The translations under genes and the position numbers were made by a program. Below are positions 16,121 through 25,413 of a DNA stretch of 64,000 nt, one piece after another. The DNA is taken from the NCBI GenBank assembly GCA_963819475.1, contig CAWFWE010000002.1, positions 992,001 through 1,056,000 on the forward strand, given 5' to 3'. The DNA comes from DASUAS01 sp963819475. GTDB taxonomy: Bacteria; Actinomycetota; Acidimicrobiia; IMCC26256; DASPTH01. The notes under the pieces are model-generated. The model saw only the letters and a program-made list of their open reading frames with translations, searched no databases and had not been told where the DNA came from. The stretch's first letter is position 1; every line of letters starts with the position of its first letter.

Positions 16121-18241
16121 TCACGACAATGTGGTGTCGCAAGCGTTGGTCCAGTGGCGGGGGGCGCTGGTGAAGGAGCGGGGCGCCCGGAGCGGGACCG
16201 CCTCCGTGTGGAGTGCGCGGCCTGAGACCGGGTCGAGGTAGGTGCGCTGGCACCACGGCGTACCGACGGACGATTGCCGCTCGATTTCGAGCACGGGGCA
16301 GCCGTCGGTCCAGTGCGCTGGTGCGACCGCGAGGAGCGCGCCGCTCTCGACTGCGACGGCCACCCGCCCGCGCTGCACGACGCCATGGTGGAGGGGTTGG
16401 TCGTCGGTGGTGGCGTCGATCAAGACGGACGGATCGACTGGTGCAATCGCGGGTGACGCCTCGGCGAGCCTCGCCGCTCGCAGCTCCACGCGGCGCGCCG
16501 CGGTCGCGGCGGGATCGACTACCGCGCCCGTCTCGAGCACGACGCCGTACGTCGCGTCGGCTTCCGCGTGCGTGAGTCGCCCGACGCGCACGTCGAGGCG
16601 TACGAGCTCGGGCTCGCGGTCGAGCGGGTCGCCCCACCCGCCGCCCGAGCCGGCCCGGAACTCGAACGTCTGGCCGGGTCCCAGCATCACGCCCGCGGCG
16701 TGCGCGGCGAGCATTGCGAGCTCGCCGTCTGCCGCACGGATTCCGAACTCGGTCGGCGCGCCGGGGAACCCGCCGGCGACGCCGGCGATCGGCACCGTCT
16801 CTCGCATGCCGAACATCGCGCCGGTGAGACACTCGTCACCCGCGACCCGGTAGGCCATGCGGCACCCGGAGCCCGAGCGAAACTGGCCCGCGCCGTGCGC
16901 GCCGGGCGCGGCGGCCTTCTCCAGCACCAGCATCGGGTACCAGGCCTCGATGATCTCGATGTCGACGAAGTCGAGGACGTGCTGGGTCCCGACGAGGTTG
17001 GCGAACAGGTCGCTGCCGTCGTGACCCTCGCCACCCGACGACCCGGGCTGGAAGCTCTCACTGAGCACCCAGCCGTCGATGTGGCCGTCGGGCGTGCGGT
17101 ACGACCACGAGTGGTTGGCGAGCGCCGCCTGCCCCGACGGACCCGCGTAGAGGCGCGGCAGCGAGTCGTCGGCCGTAGCCGCGAGCGCGAGCTGCACGCA
17201 CTGCGTTGCGACCGCGGTGCAGTTCATCGCGACGTCGAGGTGCGCGGACGCGATCGGCGCGGGGGGCGCGGAGTCGACGATGGTCCCCGGCGGGCAGTAC
17301 GTGACGATCGGCCGGTACACACCCTCGCAGAACGGGAGGTCCTGGGCCAGGAGGTTGCGCGCGTCGGCGACGACCTGGCCGTGCACGATGAACGCCTTCG
17401 AGTTTACGAAGTGCGTCACCTGGCCGGGGGCGCCTGAGAAGTCGAAATGCAGCTCGTCGCCGTTGACGGTGAGCGTGCACGGCAGCTCGTAGCGCTCGTC
17501 GCCCCACTCCGACCACCCCGTCATCGAGTACGTGCCGTCGGCGAGGCGCGCGATGCGCTCGCGCAGCACCGCCTCCGCGGTGTCGCACATCGCGTCGACC
17601 GTGCGCGCGTACTCGTCGGCGCCGACTGTCTCGATCACAGCGGAGAGCTTCTGCGCTGACACGTGGCAGCCCGCGACTAGCCCGCGTAGGTCCATCTCCA
17701 CCAGGCGCGGCAGGCGCACGTTGGTGAGAATGAGGTCCCAGGTGTCGCGGCACTCGATGCCCGCCGCGAAGAGGCGCACCGGCGGGAAGCGCACCGCCTC
17801 CTGGTAGCACTCGGTCGCGTCGGGGGCCCACGAGCCGAACGTCATCCCGCCGACGTCGATGAGGTGGGCGGACGCCGCGATCCAGCCGACCAGGCGATCG
17901 CCGACGAACACCGGCCGGCAGATCTCGACGTCCTGCGGGTGGTTGCCGCCGCCGCTGTGCGGGTCGTTGGCGACGAACACGTCGCCCGGCGCGAGCGTGT
18001 CGCGGTGGCGGGCAAGCGTGTGGACGATCAGGTTGCGGGCGCCGCCCCACTTGTACTCGACCTTCCCGCCCCCCGCGAGGAGCTCGCCCTCGGGACCGAG
18101 GATGTTGCACGAGTAGTCCTTGCCCTCGGCGACGATCGGGCTCACCGCGGTGCGCTCGATGGCGACCGCGCCCTCATCAACCACTGACTGGAGCCGGCTG
18201 CGCGTCACCTCGAGCACAATCGGGTCGACTGCGGTCGTCAC
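16121..18241 (-). CDS. hyuB: Hydantoinase B/oxoprolinase family subunit
   Basis: A 706-aa subunit of an ATP-dependent amidohydrolase of the hydantoinase/5-oxoprolinase/acetone-carboxylase family, which opens cyclic amides together with HyuA. Family blocks are visible: DPIVLEVTRSRLQSVVDEG at the N-terminus, FVANDPHSGGGNHPQD near residue 100, and GSGGGWGDPLDREPELVRLD near 560. The GTG start overlaps the hyuA stop by four bases (GTGA). The C-terminal 130 or so residues extend beyond the common core and include a Cys-containing segment (TDGCPVLEIERQ). The substrate cannot be told from sequence; N-methylhydantoin or a related lactam is an inference. Confidence 0.9.
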   Translation of the reverse strand: MTTAVDPIVLEVTRSRLQSVVDEGAVAIERTAVSPIVAEGKDYSCNILGPEGELLAGGGKVEYKWGGARNLIVHTLARHRDTLAPGDVFVANDPHSGGGNHPQDVEICRPVFVGDRLVGWIAASAHLIDVGGMTFGSWAPDATECYQEAVRFPPVRLFAAGIECRDTWDLILTNVRLPRLVEMDLRGLVAGCHVSAQKLSAVIETVGADEYARTVDAMCDTAEAVLRERIARLADGTYSMTGWSEWGDERYELPCTLTVNGDELHFDFSGAPGQVTHFVNSKAFIVHGQVVADARNLLAQDLPFCEGVYRPIVTYCPPGTIVDSAPPAPIASAHLDVAMNCTAVATQCVQLALAATADDSLPRLYAGPSGQAALANHSWSYRTPDGHIDGWVLSESFQPGSSGGEGHDGSDLFANLVGTQHVLDFVDIEIIEAWYPMLVLEKAAAPGAHGAGQFRSGSGCRMAYRVAGDECLTGAMFGMRETVPIAGVAGGFPGAPTEFGIRAADGELAMLAAHAAGVMLGPGQTFEFRAGSGGGWGDPLDREPELVRLDVRVGRLTHAEADATYGVVLETGAVVDPAATAARRVELRAARLAEASPAIAPVDPSVLIDATTDDQPLHHGVVQRGRVAVAVESGALLAVAPAHWTDGCPVLEIERQSSVGTPWCQRTYLDPVSGRALHTEAVPLRAPRSFTSAPRHWTNACDTTLS

Positions 18242-20340
18242 GCGGCACCTTCCTCCGTGTCGGCGGGAGTGAGCACGAGCGCGCCGCGCGCATCGACCCG
18301 CGCCGCGTAGCCCCGCTGCACCCAAACAGTGGTGTCGACGCTGTCGACGAGCGCGGGGCCGACGAGCACCAGCCCGGGATGGAGTTCGTCGCGGTCGTGC
18401 ACCGGGATGTCGGCCGCGCCGGCGTGGCGGTCGAGCTGCACCGGCCGGGTGCGCGCGGGCACCGCCGCCAGCGCGTCGGCCCCGCCGGCAGCCGGCGTCG
18501 ACGGCCCGCGCCGCGTGACGCGCTCCTCGGCCGCGCTGCAGATCGCGCGCAGCGTCATCAGCTCAACCGGAACGCCCATCGCGATCGCGCCCTCGCCGAA
18601 GCGGCACGCGTACTCGTCCTTGAAGCGCGCCTCCAAGCCGTCGAGCTCGACCGTCCCGTCCGGCGTCTCTGTGAGCGGCACCGTCAGCTCCGAGCCCTGG
18701 CGGTCGAAGCGCAGATCCGCCTCCAGCCGGACGCGGCAGACGGCCGCGGCCACGCCGTCGGCCGCGAGGTCGGCGAATACCTCCTCGCGCAGCGCGCCGA
18801 GGGTCGACTGCACGAGTGCCGGATCGACGGGCAGTTTGGTGGCGAGCGACTGCATGCGTTCGCGGTGCAGCGCCGCGGTCGCGGCACCGTACGCGGAGAA
18901 CACCGACGCGAGGTCGGGCAGCAGCGAGCGCCGCGCGCCGATGTCGTGGGCGATGTCGCACGCGAAGAGACCCCCGCAGCCGCCGTAGGCCATTAGCGAC
19001 ACCTCCGAAGCCACGAGCCCACGCGTCGCGATGCGGTTGCGCACCGCGCGCACCATCGACGCGAGCGCGACCTCGCGGATCCCCCACGCGGCCTCAAGCG
19101 GCTCGAGGCCCACAGGCTCGCCGACGACGGCGCACGCCACGCGCGCGGCATCGACAAGGAGCACCATGCGACCGCCGAGAAACCGCTCAGGATCTATATA
19201 GCCGAGCACGAGGAGCGCGTCGGTGAGCGTGGCCTGCGTCCCGCCTCGGCCGTAGCACGCGGGACCCGGGTCGGCGCCCGCCGACCGCGGGCCGACCCGG
19301 ATCGCGCCCACCGGGTCCACCCACGCCAGCGAGCCCCCGCCGGAGCCGACGGAGTCGACGTCGACCATCGAGAGCGCGGCCCAGTGCCCGAGCAGCGACC
19401 CGCGCGTCCGGCGCAGCGCGTCGCCCCCCGCGACGAGCGCGACATCGAGCGACGTGCCGCCGAGGTCGCAGGTGACCACGTCGGGATCGTCCAGCTCGGC
19501 CGCGAGCTCGGTGGCCGCGGCCGCACCCGCCGCGGGTCCGGACTGCGCGAGGCCGATCGGAACCGCCCACGCGCCCGCGACGGTGGTCGCGCCGCCGCTC
19601 GAGTGCGTGAGCACGATCGGGACCGCGAGCCCGGCATCGCCCAGGCGCGCCGCCAGCGGATCGAGCCAGTCCAACGCGCTGCCCACGTACGCGTTCAGCA
19701 GCGCGAACTGCGTGCGCTCGTACTCGCGGATGACCGGTGCGAGCTCCGAGCCCAAGATCACCGTCACTCCGGGGTGCGCGGCCGCGACAACCGCGCGCAC
19801 CGCCCGCTCGTTCGCCGGGTTCTTGAACGACCAGAGCAACGAGATGACGACCGTGTCGACCTGCTCGACGTCGACCAGCTGCTTAGCCGCGACCGCGACC
19901 GCGGCCTCGTCGACGGGAGCTAGCACGACGCCGTCGCGGTTCACCCGCTCGGGCACGCCCACGATGTGCACGCGTTCGACAAGCGGCGGCGGCAGGAGGA
20001 GCCAGCCGTCTTCGCTGACCCGGTTGCCCCGCGCCAGCGGCACGAGGTCCTCGAAGCCCTGCGTGGTGACTAAGCCGAGGCGCACGCCGGTGCGGGTCGC
20101 GAGCACGTTGGTAACCACGGTGGTCCCAAGCCCGAAGCGGTCCACGCGTGCGAGCAGCTCGGGGAGCGCGATCCCGAGCTCGGCCGCGAGCAGACCACAC
20201 GCGGTCACCACGCCCTCGGCCGGGTTCCGCGGGGTCGACGGCACCTTCCCCCGCGTCACACCCGACGCGCCCACCCCCACGATGTCGGTGAACGTGCCGC
20301 CGACGTCGATCCCGACACGCAGCCGCTCAGCCTCACCCAT
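18238..20340 (-). CDS. hyuA: Hydantoinase A/oxoprolinase family ATPase subunit
   Basis: A 700-aa ATP-binding subunit. The N-terminal domain has the phosphate-1 motif RVGIDVGGTFTDIVGV, and the actin-like core has TCDLGGTSLDVALVAGG near residue 285 and a Gly-rich SLMAYGGCGGLFACDIA near 445, all typical of HyuA. ATP-driven phosphorylation of the amide is the family mechanism. The ATG at 20340 fits the family start; upstream open sequence is not family-like. hyuA precedes hyuB with a 4-bp overlap, so they form one operon. No permease or carbamoylase gene is adjacent. Confidence 0.92.
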   Translation of the reverse strand: MGEAERLRVGIDVGGTFTDIVGVGASGVTRGKVPSTPRNPAEGVVTACGLLAAELGIALPELLARVDRFGLGTTVVTNVLATRTGVRLGLVTTQGFEDLVPLARGNRVSEDGWLLLPPPLVERVHIVGVPERVNRDGVVLAPVDEAAVAVAAKQLVDVEQVDTVVISLLWSFKNPANERAVRAVVAAAHPGVTVILGSELAPVIREYERTQFALLNAYVGSALDWLDPLAARLGDAGLAVPIVLTHSSGGATTVAGAWAVPIGLAQSGPAAGAAAATELAAELDDPDVVTCDLGGTSLDVALVAGGDALRRTRGSLLGHWAALSMVDVDSVGSGGGSLAWVDPVGAIRVGPRSAGADPGPACYGRGGTQATLTDALLVLGYIDPERFLGGRMVLLVDAARVACAVVGEPVGLEPLEAAWGIREVALASMVRAVRNRIATRGLVASEVSLMAYGGCGGLFACDIAHDIGARRSLLPDLASVFSAYGAATAALHRERMQSLATKLPVDPALVQSTLGALREEVFADLAADGVAAAVCRVRLEADLRFDRQGSELTVPLTETPDGTVELDGLEARFKDEYACRFGEGAIAMGVPVELMTLRAICSAAEERVTRRGPSTPAAGGADALAAVPARTRPVQLDRHAGAADIPVHDRDELHPGLVLVGPALVDSVDTTVWVQRGYAARVDARGALVLTPADTEEGAA

Positions 20341-20645
20341 GGCGGCCGATGCTCGCACACGCAGGCGGGACCGCCCCAGCCCGCATCCAACCTTCCCGAT
20401 CGCGCAGCGTGTCCAGCGATGACTCTGTGCACAACACAGGCCTGGCGCCGATGGGGAGGACGCTCGACGAAGGACCGTTCTCCACTTGGTGTGAACTTCT
20501 GAGCGGGTGCCCCCTCGACGTGCCCAACGATCGTGGACGAATCGTGACCGGAAAGAACGGTGTTCTTTCGTAGGTACGCGCGGGACGAACCCTTCGAGCT
20601 CGGGCACGGCCTCGCCTTCGAAGCCCGATACGAACCCAGCCGGAG
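20341..20645. other. Intergenic region between hyuA and the ABC permease gene
   Basis: About 305 bases without a supported gene. It must hold the hyuAB promoter on the minus strand and the 3' end of the upstream ABC operon. The only clear structure is the perfect hairpin at 20551-20569. Confidence 0.4.
20551..20569 (-). terminator. Perfect 8-bp inverted repeat, terminator or operator
   Basis: GAAAGAAC, GGT, GTTCTTTC forms a perfect 8-bp stem with a 3-base loop. It lies 77 bases downstream of the permease stop and 211 bases upstream of hyuA. No T-run follows in either direction, so it is not a classical intrinsic terminator; a protein-binding palindrome is an equal possibility. Confidence 0.35.
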
Positions 20646-23210
20646 TTACTCCGAGACAATGGCGCGCAAGACGTCGAGCTTGGCTGCTCGCCTCGAGGGC
20701 AGGATCGCGGCGGCCACACCCGCGAGCCCCGCGATGATGACGACGACAACAAGGCTGACGACAGGGATGCTCAGGTGGTCGACCCCCTGGTCGGATAGTG
20801 CCTTGACGAGGGCCCATCCGAAGAACACACCGACGACCAGACCAATGGCCGCGCCTTGCACTGCGATGATCACAGACTCCCATCGGATCATCGACCGCAG
20901 TTGAGGACGCGTCGTTCCGACGGCACGTAGCAGTCCCAGCTCGCGGGTTCGCTCGAGGATCGAGAGCGCGAGCGTGTTGCCGATGCCCAGGAGGGCGATG
21001 AAGATTGCAAGGGCGAGAAGAGCGTATACGAGCGCCAGGACCTGGTCGACCGCCTTCGCTTGTTCGTTCTTGTACCCGGCCGCAGTGAGAAGCTTCGCAC
21101 CCGGGTAGTCCTTGACGAGCTGCTTCAGTGCCTCATGGGCTCGGGGGTTGTTCGCGTTCGGGGCGAGCTTGACGAACACGGTGTTGTCGAGTCGGTTCGT
21201 GAAGTTGGCGTCGTAGGCATCCTTGCCGAGGATGTACTTGATTCCCGTGAGGCCGGCCGGGTGTTGTTCGCCGTAGATGAGCGCGACGCGAAGCAGCTGC
21301 TTGCCCGTGTCCTTGAAGACAACGGGCATCGTGTCGCCGATGTGGAGGTTCTTGTCCGTCGCCTCGTTCTCTTGAACGCCGATCGCGTCGGCCTTGAGAT
21401 CCTTTGGGGATCCGCTCACTGGCCTGACGTTGATGACGTCGGAAGCTGTCTTGGGATCCAGGCCGATCAGCGATGTGACCGAACCTCCGGCCTTCACCGA
21501 TCCGAGGCCAATCCCGGCGGCTGACTGCACGCCGTCGACTGCGGAGGCGCGCTGGGCGAGGGTTCGGTCGACTCCACCCATCATGCCGCCGCCACCGGTG
21601 ATGATGAAGTCGCCTGTGAAGCCTCGGTCTATCGCGGCGTCGATGGACGTCTTGGTAGAGGCAGCGAGGATGGTGATGAAGGTGACCAACCCCACGCCGA
21701 TCATCAGCGCCGACGCGGTCGCGGCGGTGCGCTTCGGGTTGCGCATCGCGTTCTCGCGTGCAACCTCGCCTGTCATGCCACGCAGCCGGGGTAACGGCCA
21801 ACCGATGAACCTGCTCAACGGAAGTGCGACCGTGCGGCCGAGCACGGAGACACCGAAGAAGACGAGCAGCGCGCCGGCGCCGACGATCAGGATCGCGCTG
21901 CCAACGTTGGCGAACAGTCCCGTGAAGAGGAGGCCGATGCCGAGGACGATGACGACGATGCCGACGATCACGCGCTCCTTGGACCCATAGCCGGTGCTCC
22001 CGACCGTAACGTCGCGCATCGCGGCGACGGGGGGCACCTTGCCGGCCTTACGGGCCGGCGATGCGGCGGCGACGGCTGTGATCACGATCCCTGTGACGAG
22101 CGTGATCGCGATGGTCCCGCCGGTCACCACCAGCCCGCCGGCGGGAAGCTCGAACCCGAGGCTGGTCAACAACGCCTTCAAGAGCAGCGCCACCGCGATC
22201 CCGAGCGCCAACCCGAGCAGCGACGCAATGACGCCGATGACGAGGGCCTCCAGGAGCACGGACCAGAACACCGCTCGCCTCGTGGCGCCCACTGCCCGGA
22301 GGAGTGCGCTCTCGCGTGTGCGTTGCGCAACGGTGATGGAGAACGTGTTGAAGATCATGAAGGCGCCGACGAGGAGTGCAACGATCGCGAAGACCAGCAT
22401 GAAGGTGTCGAAAAACGACAGCGCATCGCGGATGTTGTTCTGCGACTCGGTCGTGATCGTCGCGCCGGTAACGACTTCCGTGCCGGGGGGAAGCACCGGT
22501 CGGATCCGGTGCACGAGCTCCGCTGGGGACACGCCATTGGCTGCGACCACCGAGATCGCATCGAGCTTGCCGGGTTCGGCGATGAGCCGCTGCGCCTCGC
22601 GGATCGTGAAGAGCACCGACGACGCGCCGCCGGGACTGTCGGCGGTACCGAACCGCGCGATGCCCACGATCTTCTTCCGACTCGGTGGGCCCTGGGTCAG
22701 GACAGTTGCGCGTTCCCCGACCGCCAGGTCACCGTCTTGGGCGCTCTTCTTGTCGATGACGATCTCGTCGGCTGCCGTAGGCGCGCGGCCCTCCGCGAGC
22801 CGGAACGGGTTCAGCGTGGGTGATCGGCTCCAACTGAACCCGAGCGTCGGCGCGCCCATGGCGGGATTGCCCAGCGCGTCGCCGTTCCTCCCGACGAGTC
22901 GCGTGTAGCCGAACACCGAACCCTCGGCGACCCTGACCCCCTCGACCCTCCGCACGGTGCCGACGAGCGATGCGTCGACACGTGGCCGCTGATCACCGGA
23001 GTTCTGGGGGCCCGCGAACACGGCCTTGGCGCGCACAACAGCGTCCGTGCCGCGGTATACGTCGGCGAACAGATTATCGAACGTCTTGCCGATGGTGTCG
23101 GTGAGCACCAGCGTGCCGGCGAGGAACGAGGTCGCGAGCACGATGGCGAGTGCGGTGGTGACGAGTCGCGTCTTGTGGGCTAGCAGACCCTTGAGCGTGA
23201 GGCTCAACAT
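20646..23210 (-). CDS. ABC transporter permease, FtsX/MacB-like, two FtsX domains
   Basis: An 854-aa membrane protein. The N-terminal anchor helix (residues about 13-37) is followed by a MacB-type extracytoplasmic domain and a first FtsX unit with helices around LVFAIVALLVGAFMIFNTF and LVIGVIASLLGLALGIAVAL. A second extracytoplasmic domain and a second FtsX unit near the C-terminus follow (LALVYALLALAIFIALLGIG; SILERTRELGLLRAVGTTR). The RTRELGLLRAVG segment is the usual coupling region facing the ATPase. It works with the ATPase five bases upstream as an exporter or lipoprotein/peptide release system; the cargo is unknown. Both FtsX halves are complete. Confidence 0.92.
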   Translation of the reverse strand: MLSLTLKGLLAHKTRLVTTALAIVLATSFLAGTLVLTDTIGKTFDNLFADVYRGTDAVVRAKAVFAGPQNSGDQRPRVDASLVGTVRRVEGVRVAEGSVFGYTRLVGRNGDALGNPAMGAPTLGFSWSRSPTLNPFRLAEGRAPTAADEIVIDKKSAQDGDLAVGERATVLTQGPPSRKKIVGIARFGTADSPGGASSVLFTIREAQRLIAEPGKLDAISVVAANGVSPAELVHRIRPVLPPGTEVVTGATITTESQNNIRDALSFFDTFMLVFAIVALLVGAFMIFNTFSITVAQRTRESALLRAVGATRRAVFWSVLLEALVIGVIASLLGLALGIAVALLLKALLTSLGFELPAGGLVVTGGTIAITLVTGIVITAVAAASPARKAGKVPPVAAMRDVTVGSTGYGSKERVIVGIVVIVLGIGLLFTGLFANVGSAILIVGAGALLVFFGVSVLGRTVALPLSRFIGWPLPRLRGMTGEVARENAMRNPKRTAATASALMIGVGLVTFITILAASTKTSIDAAIDRGFTGDFIITGGGGMMGGVDRTLAQRASAVDGVQSAAGIGLGSVKAGGSVTSLIGLDPKTASDVINVRPVSGSPKDLKADAIGVQENEATDKNLHIGDTMPVVFKDTGKQLLRVALIYGEQHPAGLTGIKYILGKDAYDANFTNRLDNTVFVKLAPNANNPRAHEALKQLVKDYPGAKLLTAAGYKNEQAKAVDQVLALVYALLALAIFIALLGIGNTLALSILERTRELGLLRAVGTTRPQLRSMIRWESVIIAVQGAAIGLVVGVFFGWALVKALSDQGVDHLSIPVVSLVVVVIIAGLAGVAAAILPSRRAAKLDVLRAIVSE

Positions 23211-23215
23211 CCGAC

Positions 23216-23986
23216 TTAGTCCCCGAGACGCTTCAGGTGATCAAGAACGCTCTCGGGCGTCGGGCCCGTCATCTCGTCCACGATGCGACCGTCGGCGAGG
23301 AACACCAGTCGGCTCGCGTAGCTGGCCGCGACGGGATCGTGGGTGACCATGACGATCGTCTGGCCGAACTCGTCCACCGCTTGACGCATGAAGGTCAGGA
23401 TCTCGGCGCCGGCGTGTGAGTCAACGTTGCCCGTCGGTTCGTCGGCGAAGATGATCTCGGGCTGTGTTGCGAGGGCTCGTGCGACCGCGACGCGTTGCTG
23501 TTGCCCACCGGAGAGTTCATGGGGAAGATGTTCCAGGCGGTCGGCGAGGCCGACGGTGTCGATCACCTTGCGGATCCAGGCGTCGTCTCCGTGACGCCGT
23601 CCGAGCTTGAGAGGGAGACAAATGTTCTCGTAGGCGTTCAAGGTGGGTATGAGGTTGAACGCTTGGAACACGAACCCCACCCGCTCTCGTCGCAACACCG
23701 TGAGCTCGGTGTCGACCAGGGTGCTCAGGTCCGCGTCGCCGATGAACGCCTGGCCGGACGTGAGCGTGTCGAGGCCCGCTACGCAGTGCAGGAGTGTGGA
23801 CTTGCCTGATCCGGAGGGGCCCATGATCGCGGTGAAGCTCGATCGGGCAAAGTCGACGGTCACTCCATCGAGCGCGCGGACTTCGGTGGCACCTTCGCCG
23901 TAGATCTTCGTCGCGTCGATGGTCCGCGCCGCGGCGAACTCGGACTCGAGCGTGCTCATCGAGGACGAGGGGCCTTTGCCCGCCAT
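23216..23986 (-). CDS. ABC transporter ATP-binding protein, LolD/MacB type
   Basis: A 256-aa ATPase. Walker A is MGPSGSGKSTLLHCVAGLD, the Q-loop is VGFVFQAFNLIPTLNAYENI, the signature is LSGGQQQRVAVARAL, Walker B is EIIFADEPTGNVDSHAG and the switch His lies in IVMVTHDPVAASYASR. It precedes the permease by five bases in the same direction, so the two form a complete minimal exporter. The start was set at ATG 23986 with AAAGGAGG upstream; an internal ATG ten codons in is also possible. Confidence 0.94.
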   Translation of the reverse strand: MAGKGPSSSMSTLESEFAAARTIDATKIYGEGATEVRALDGVTVDFARSSFTAIMGPSGSGKSTLLHCVAGLDTLTSGQAFIGDADLSTLVDTELTVLRRERVGFVFQAFNLIPTLNAYENICLPLKLGRRHGDDAWIRKVIDTVGLADRLEHLPHELSGGQQQRVAVARALATQPEIIFADEPTGNVDSHAGAEILTFMRQAVDEFGQTIVMVTHDPVAASYASRLVFLADGRIVDEMTGPTPESVLDHLKRLGD

Positions 23987-24021
23987 GGCCGACCTCCTTT
24001 CGGACGCCGGGTCGAGCCCCC

Positions 24022-25404
24022 GTGCCTACGTTGGATCTCGACCGCTTCGGACCCGCGCGCGACAGTGGCAGGATCGAAAGAGATGGTCAAGTTGCCGATC
24101 ACATATCGCGCAGGCAACGAATAGCGCGAAGGCTGGGAGCGGCCATTGCGGTGGTTGCGCTCTGTGTTGCCACGTCGGCAGCAGTAGTAGGCGGGGAGCG
24201 ACGAGCCGTTGGGACGCCGCGTCTTGAAGTGGTGGGCGTCTGGTCGGGTCTTGAACAGCGGCGATTTCGCGCCGTCCTGAACGACTTCGAGAAGAGCGCC
24301 GCCGTGAAGGTCGAGTACACCTCGGTGGGACACGCGATCGCGACCGCGGTGGAGCGAAGGCTGGCGCAGGGCCGAGTTCCCGATGTCGTGATGCTTCCTC
24401 AGCCGGGGCTACTGCGGCGGCTCGCGCTCGAACATCAGCTGATACCACTCGAGAGGTCGGTGGTCGACACAGTTCGGCGCAACTATGCGCGTGTGTGGCA
24501 GCGGCTCGGCTCCGTGCACGGCCGGCTCTACGGCGTGTGGTACAAGGCCGCCAACAAGTCGCTTGTCTGGTACAACGTGTCACGATTCGAGCAATTTGGG
24601 GTCGTGCCGCCCCGGAATCTTCCTGGCTTGATCTCCCTCGCGACGGAGTTCGCCCGAAACGGGATCGCGGCCTTCTCGGTTGGTGCGGCCGATGGATGGA
24701 CTTTGACCGATTGGTTCGAGAACATCTACATACGAACCGCCGGCCCGAGCCGTTACGACCAGCTGACGGCTCATCGCATCTCCTGGACCGATCCAACAGT
24801 GCGCACCGCGCTCGAGACCCTCGGCGAGCTCCTCTCGCCGCAGACGGTCTCGGGCGGCATCGATGACGCGCTCCGCACGACATTCGAGGGGTCCGTGAGC
24901 GGCGTGTGGCACGGGCCCGGTGCGGCGCCGATGGTCTTCGAAGGCGACTTCGTCGGGGGCCTGCTCCGTAGCGCGGGTGCGAGCCTTGGCACCGACATCG
25001 ACGTCTTCCCCTTCCCGGGACGCGCCGATTCGTCGCCCGCGGTCATCGGCGGCGGCGATGCCGCCGTCCTCCTCCGGCGCTCGGCAGCGGGCACGGCATT
25101 GCTGCGATATCTCGCCAGTCCCCGTGCGGCGGCGATCTGGGCCTCGGCGGGTGGTTTCGTTTCGCCCAATCTCAACCTCGACCTGCGGATCTACCGCGAC
25201 TCGATCACTCGCAGCATCGCCCGCAGCGTCGTCGAGTCAGGTGACAACTTCCGCTTCGATCTTTCGGACCAGGCTCCGGCGGCCTTCGGTGGCGTCGAAG
25301 GTCAAGGGATGCGCAGGGCGCTCCAGGACTTCCTCGCCGACCGAAATGTCTCGGCTACCGCGGCCGAGCTCGAGGCCGAGGCCGAGGCCGCGTACGCAGG
25401 CTGA
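24022..25404 (+). CDS. Extracellular solute-binding protein, family 1 type
   Basis: A 460-aa periplasmic-binding-like protein of the kind that delivers sugars to ABC importers. A basic stretch (HISRRQRIARR) and a hydrophobic segment (LGAAIAVVALCVATSAAVVG) near residues 30-57 form an N-terminal signal or anchor without a clear lipobox. Mature features include FEKSAAVKVEYTSVGHAI, GRVPDVVMLPQPGLLRRLA, YGVWYKAANKSLVWYN and GGDAAVLLRRSAAGTALLRY, which match ABC carbohydrate-binding proteins. No permease or ATPase of an importer is nearby, so it is an orphan. The start (GTG 24022 or TTG 24031) is uncertain; neither has a good Shine-Dalgarno. It is divergent from the ABC exporter operon. Confidence 0.8.
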   Translation: MPTLDLDRFGPARDSGRIERDGQVADHISRRQRIARRLGAAIAVVALCVATSAAVVGGERRAVGTPRLEVVGVWSGLEQRRFRAVLNDFEKSAAVKVEYTSVGHAIATAVERRLAQGRVPDVVMLPQPGLLRRLALEHQLIPLERSVVDTVRRNYARVWQRLGSVHGRLYGVWYKAANKSLVWYNVSRFEQFGVVPPRNLPGLISLATEFARNGIAAFSVGAADGWTLTDWFENIYIRTAGPSRYDQLTAHRISWTDPTVRTALETLGELLSPQTVSGGIDDALRTTFEGSVSGVWHGPGAAPMVFEGDFVGGLLRSAGASLGTDIDVFPFPGRADSSPAVIGGGDAAVLLRRSAAGTALLRYLASPRAAAIWASAGGFVSPNLNLDLRIYRDSITRSIARSVVESGDNFRFDLSDQAPAAFGGVEGQGMRRALQDFLADRNVSATAAELEAEAEAAYAG

Positions 25405-25413
25405 TGCGGGTGG

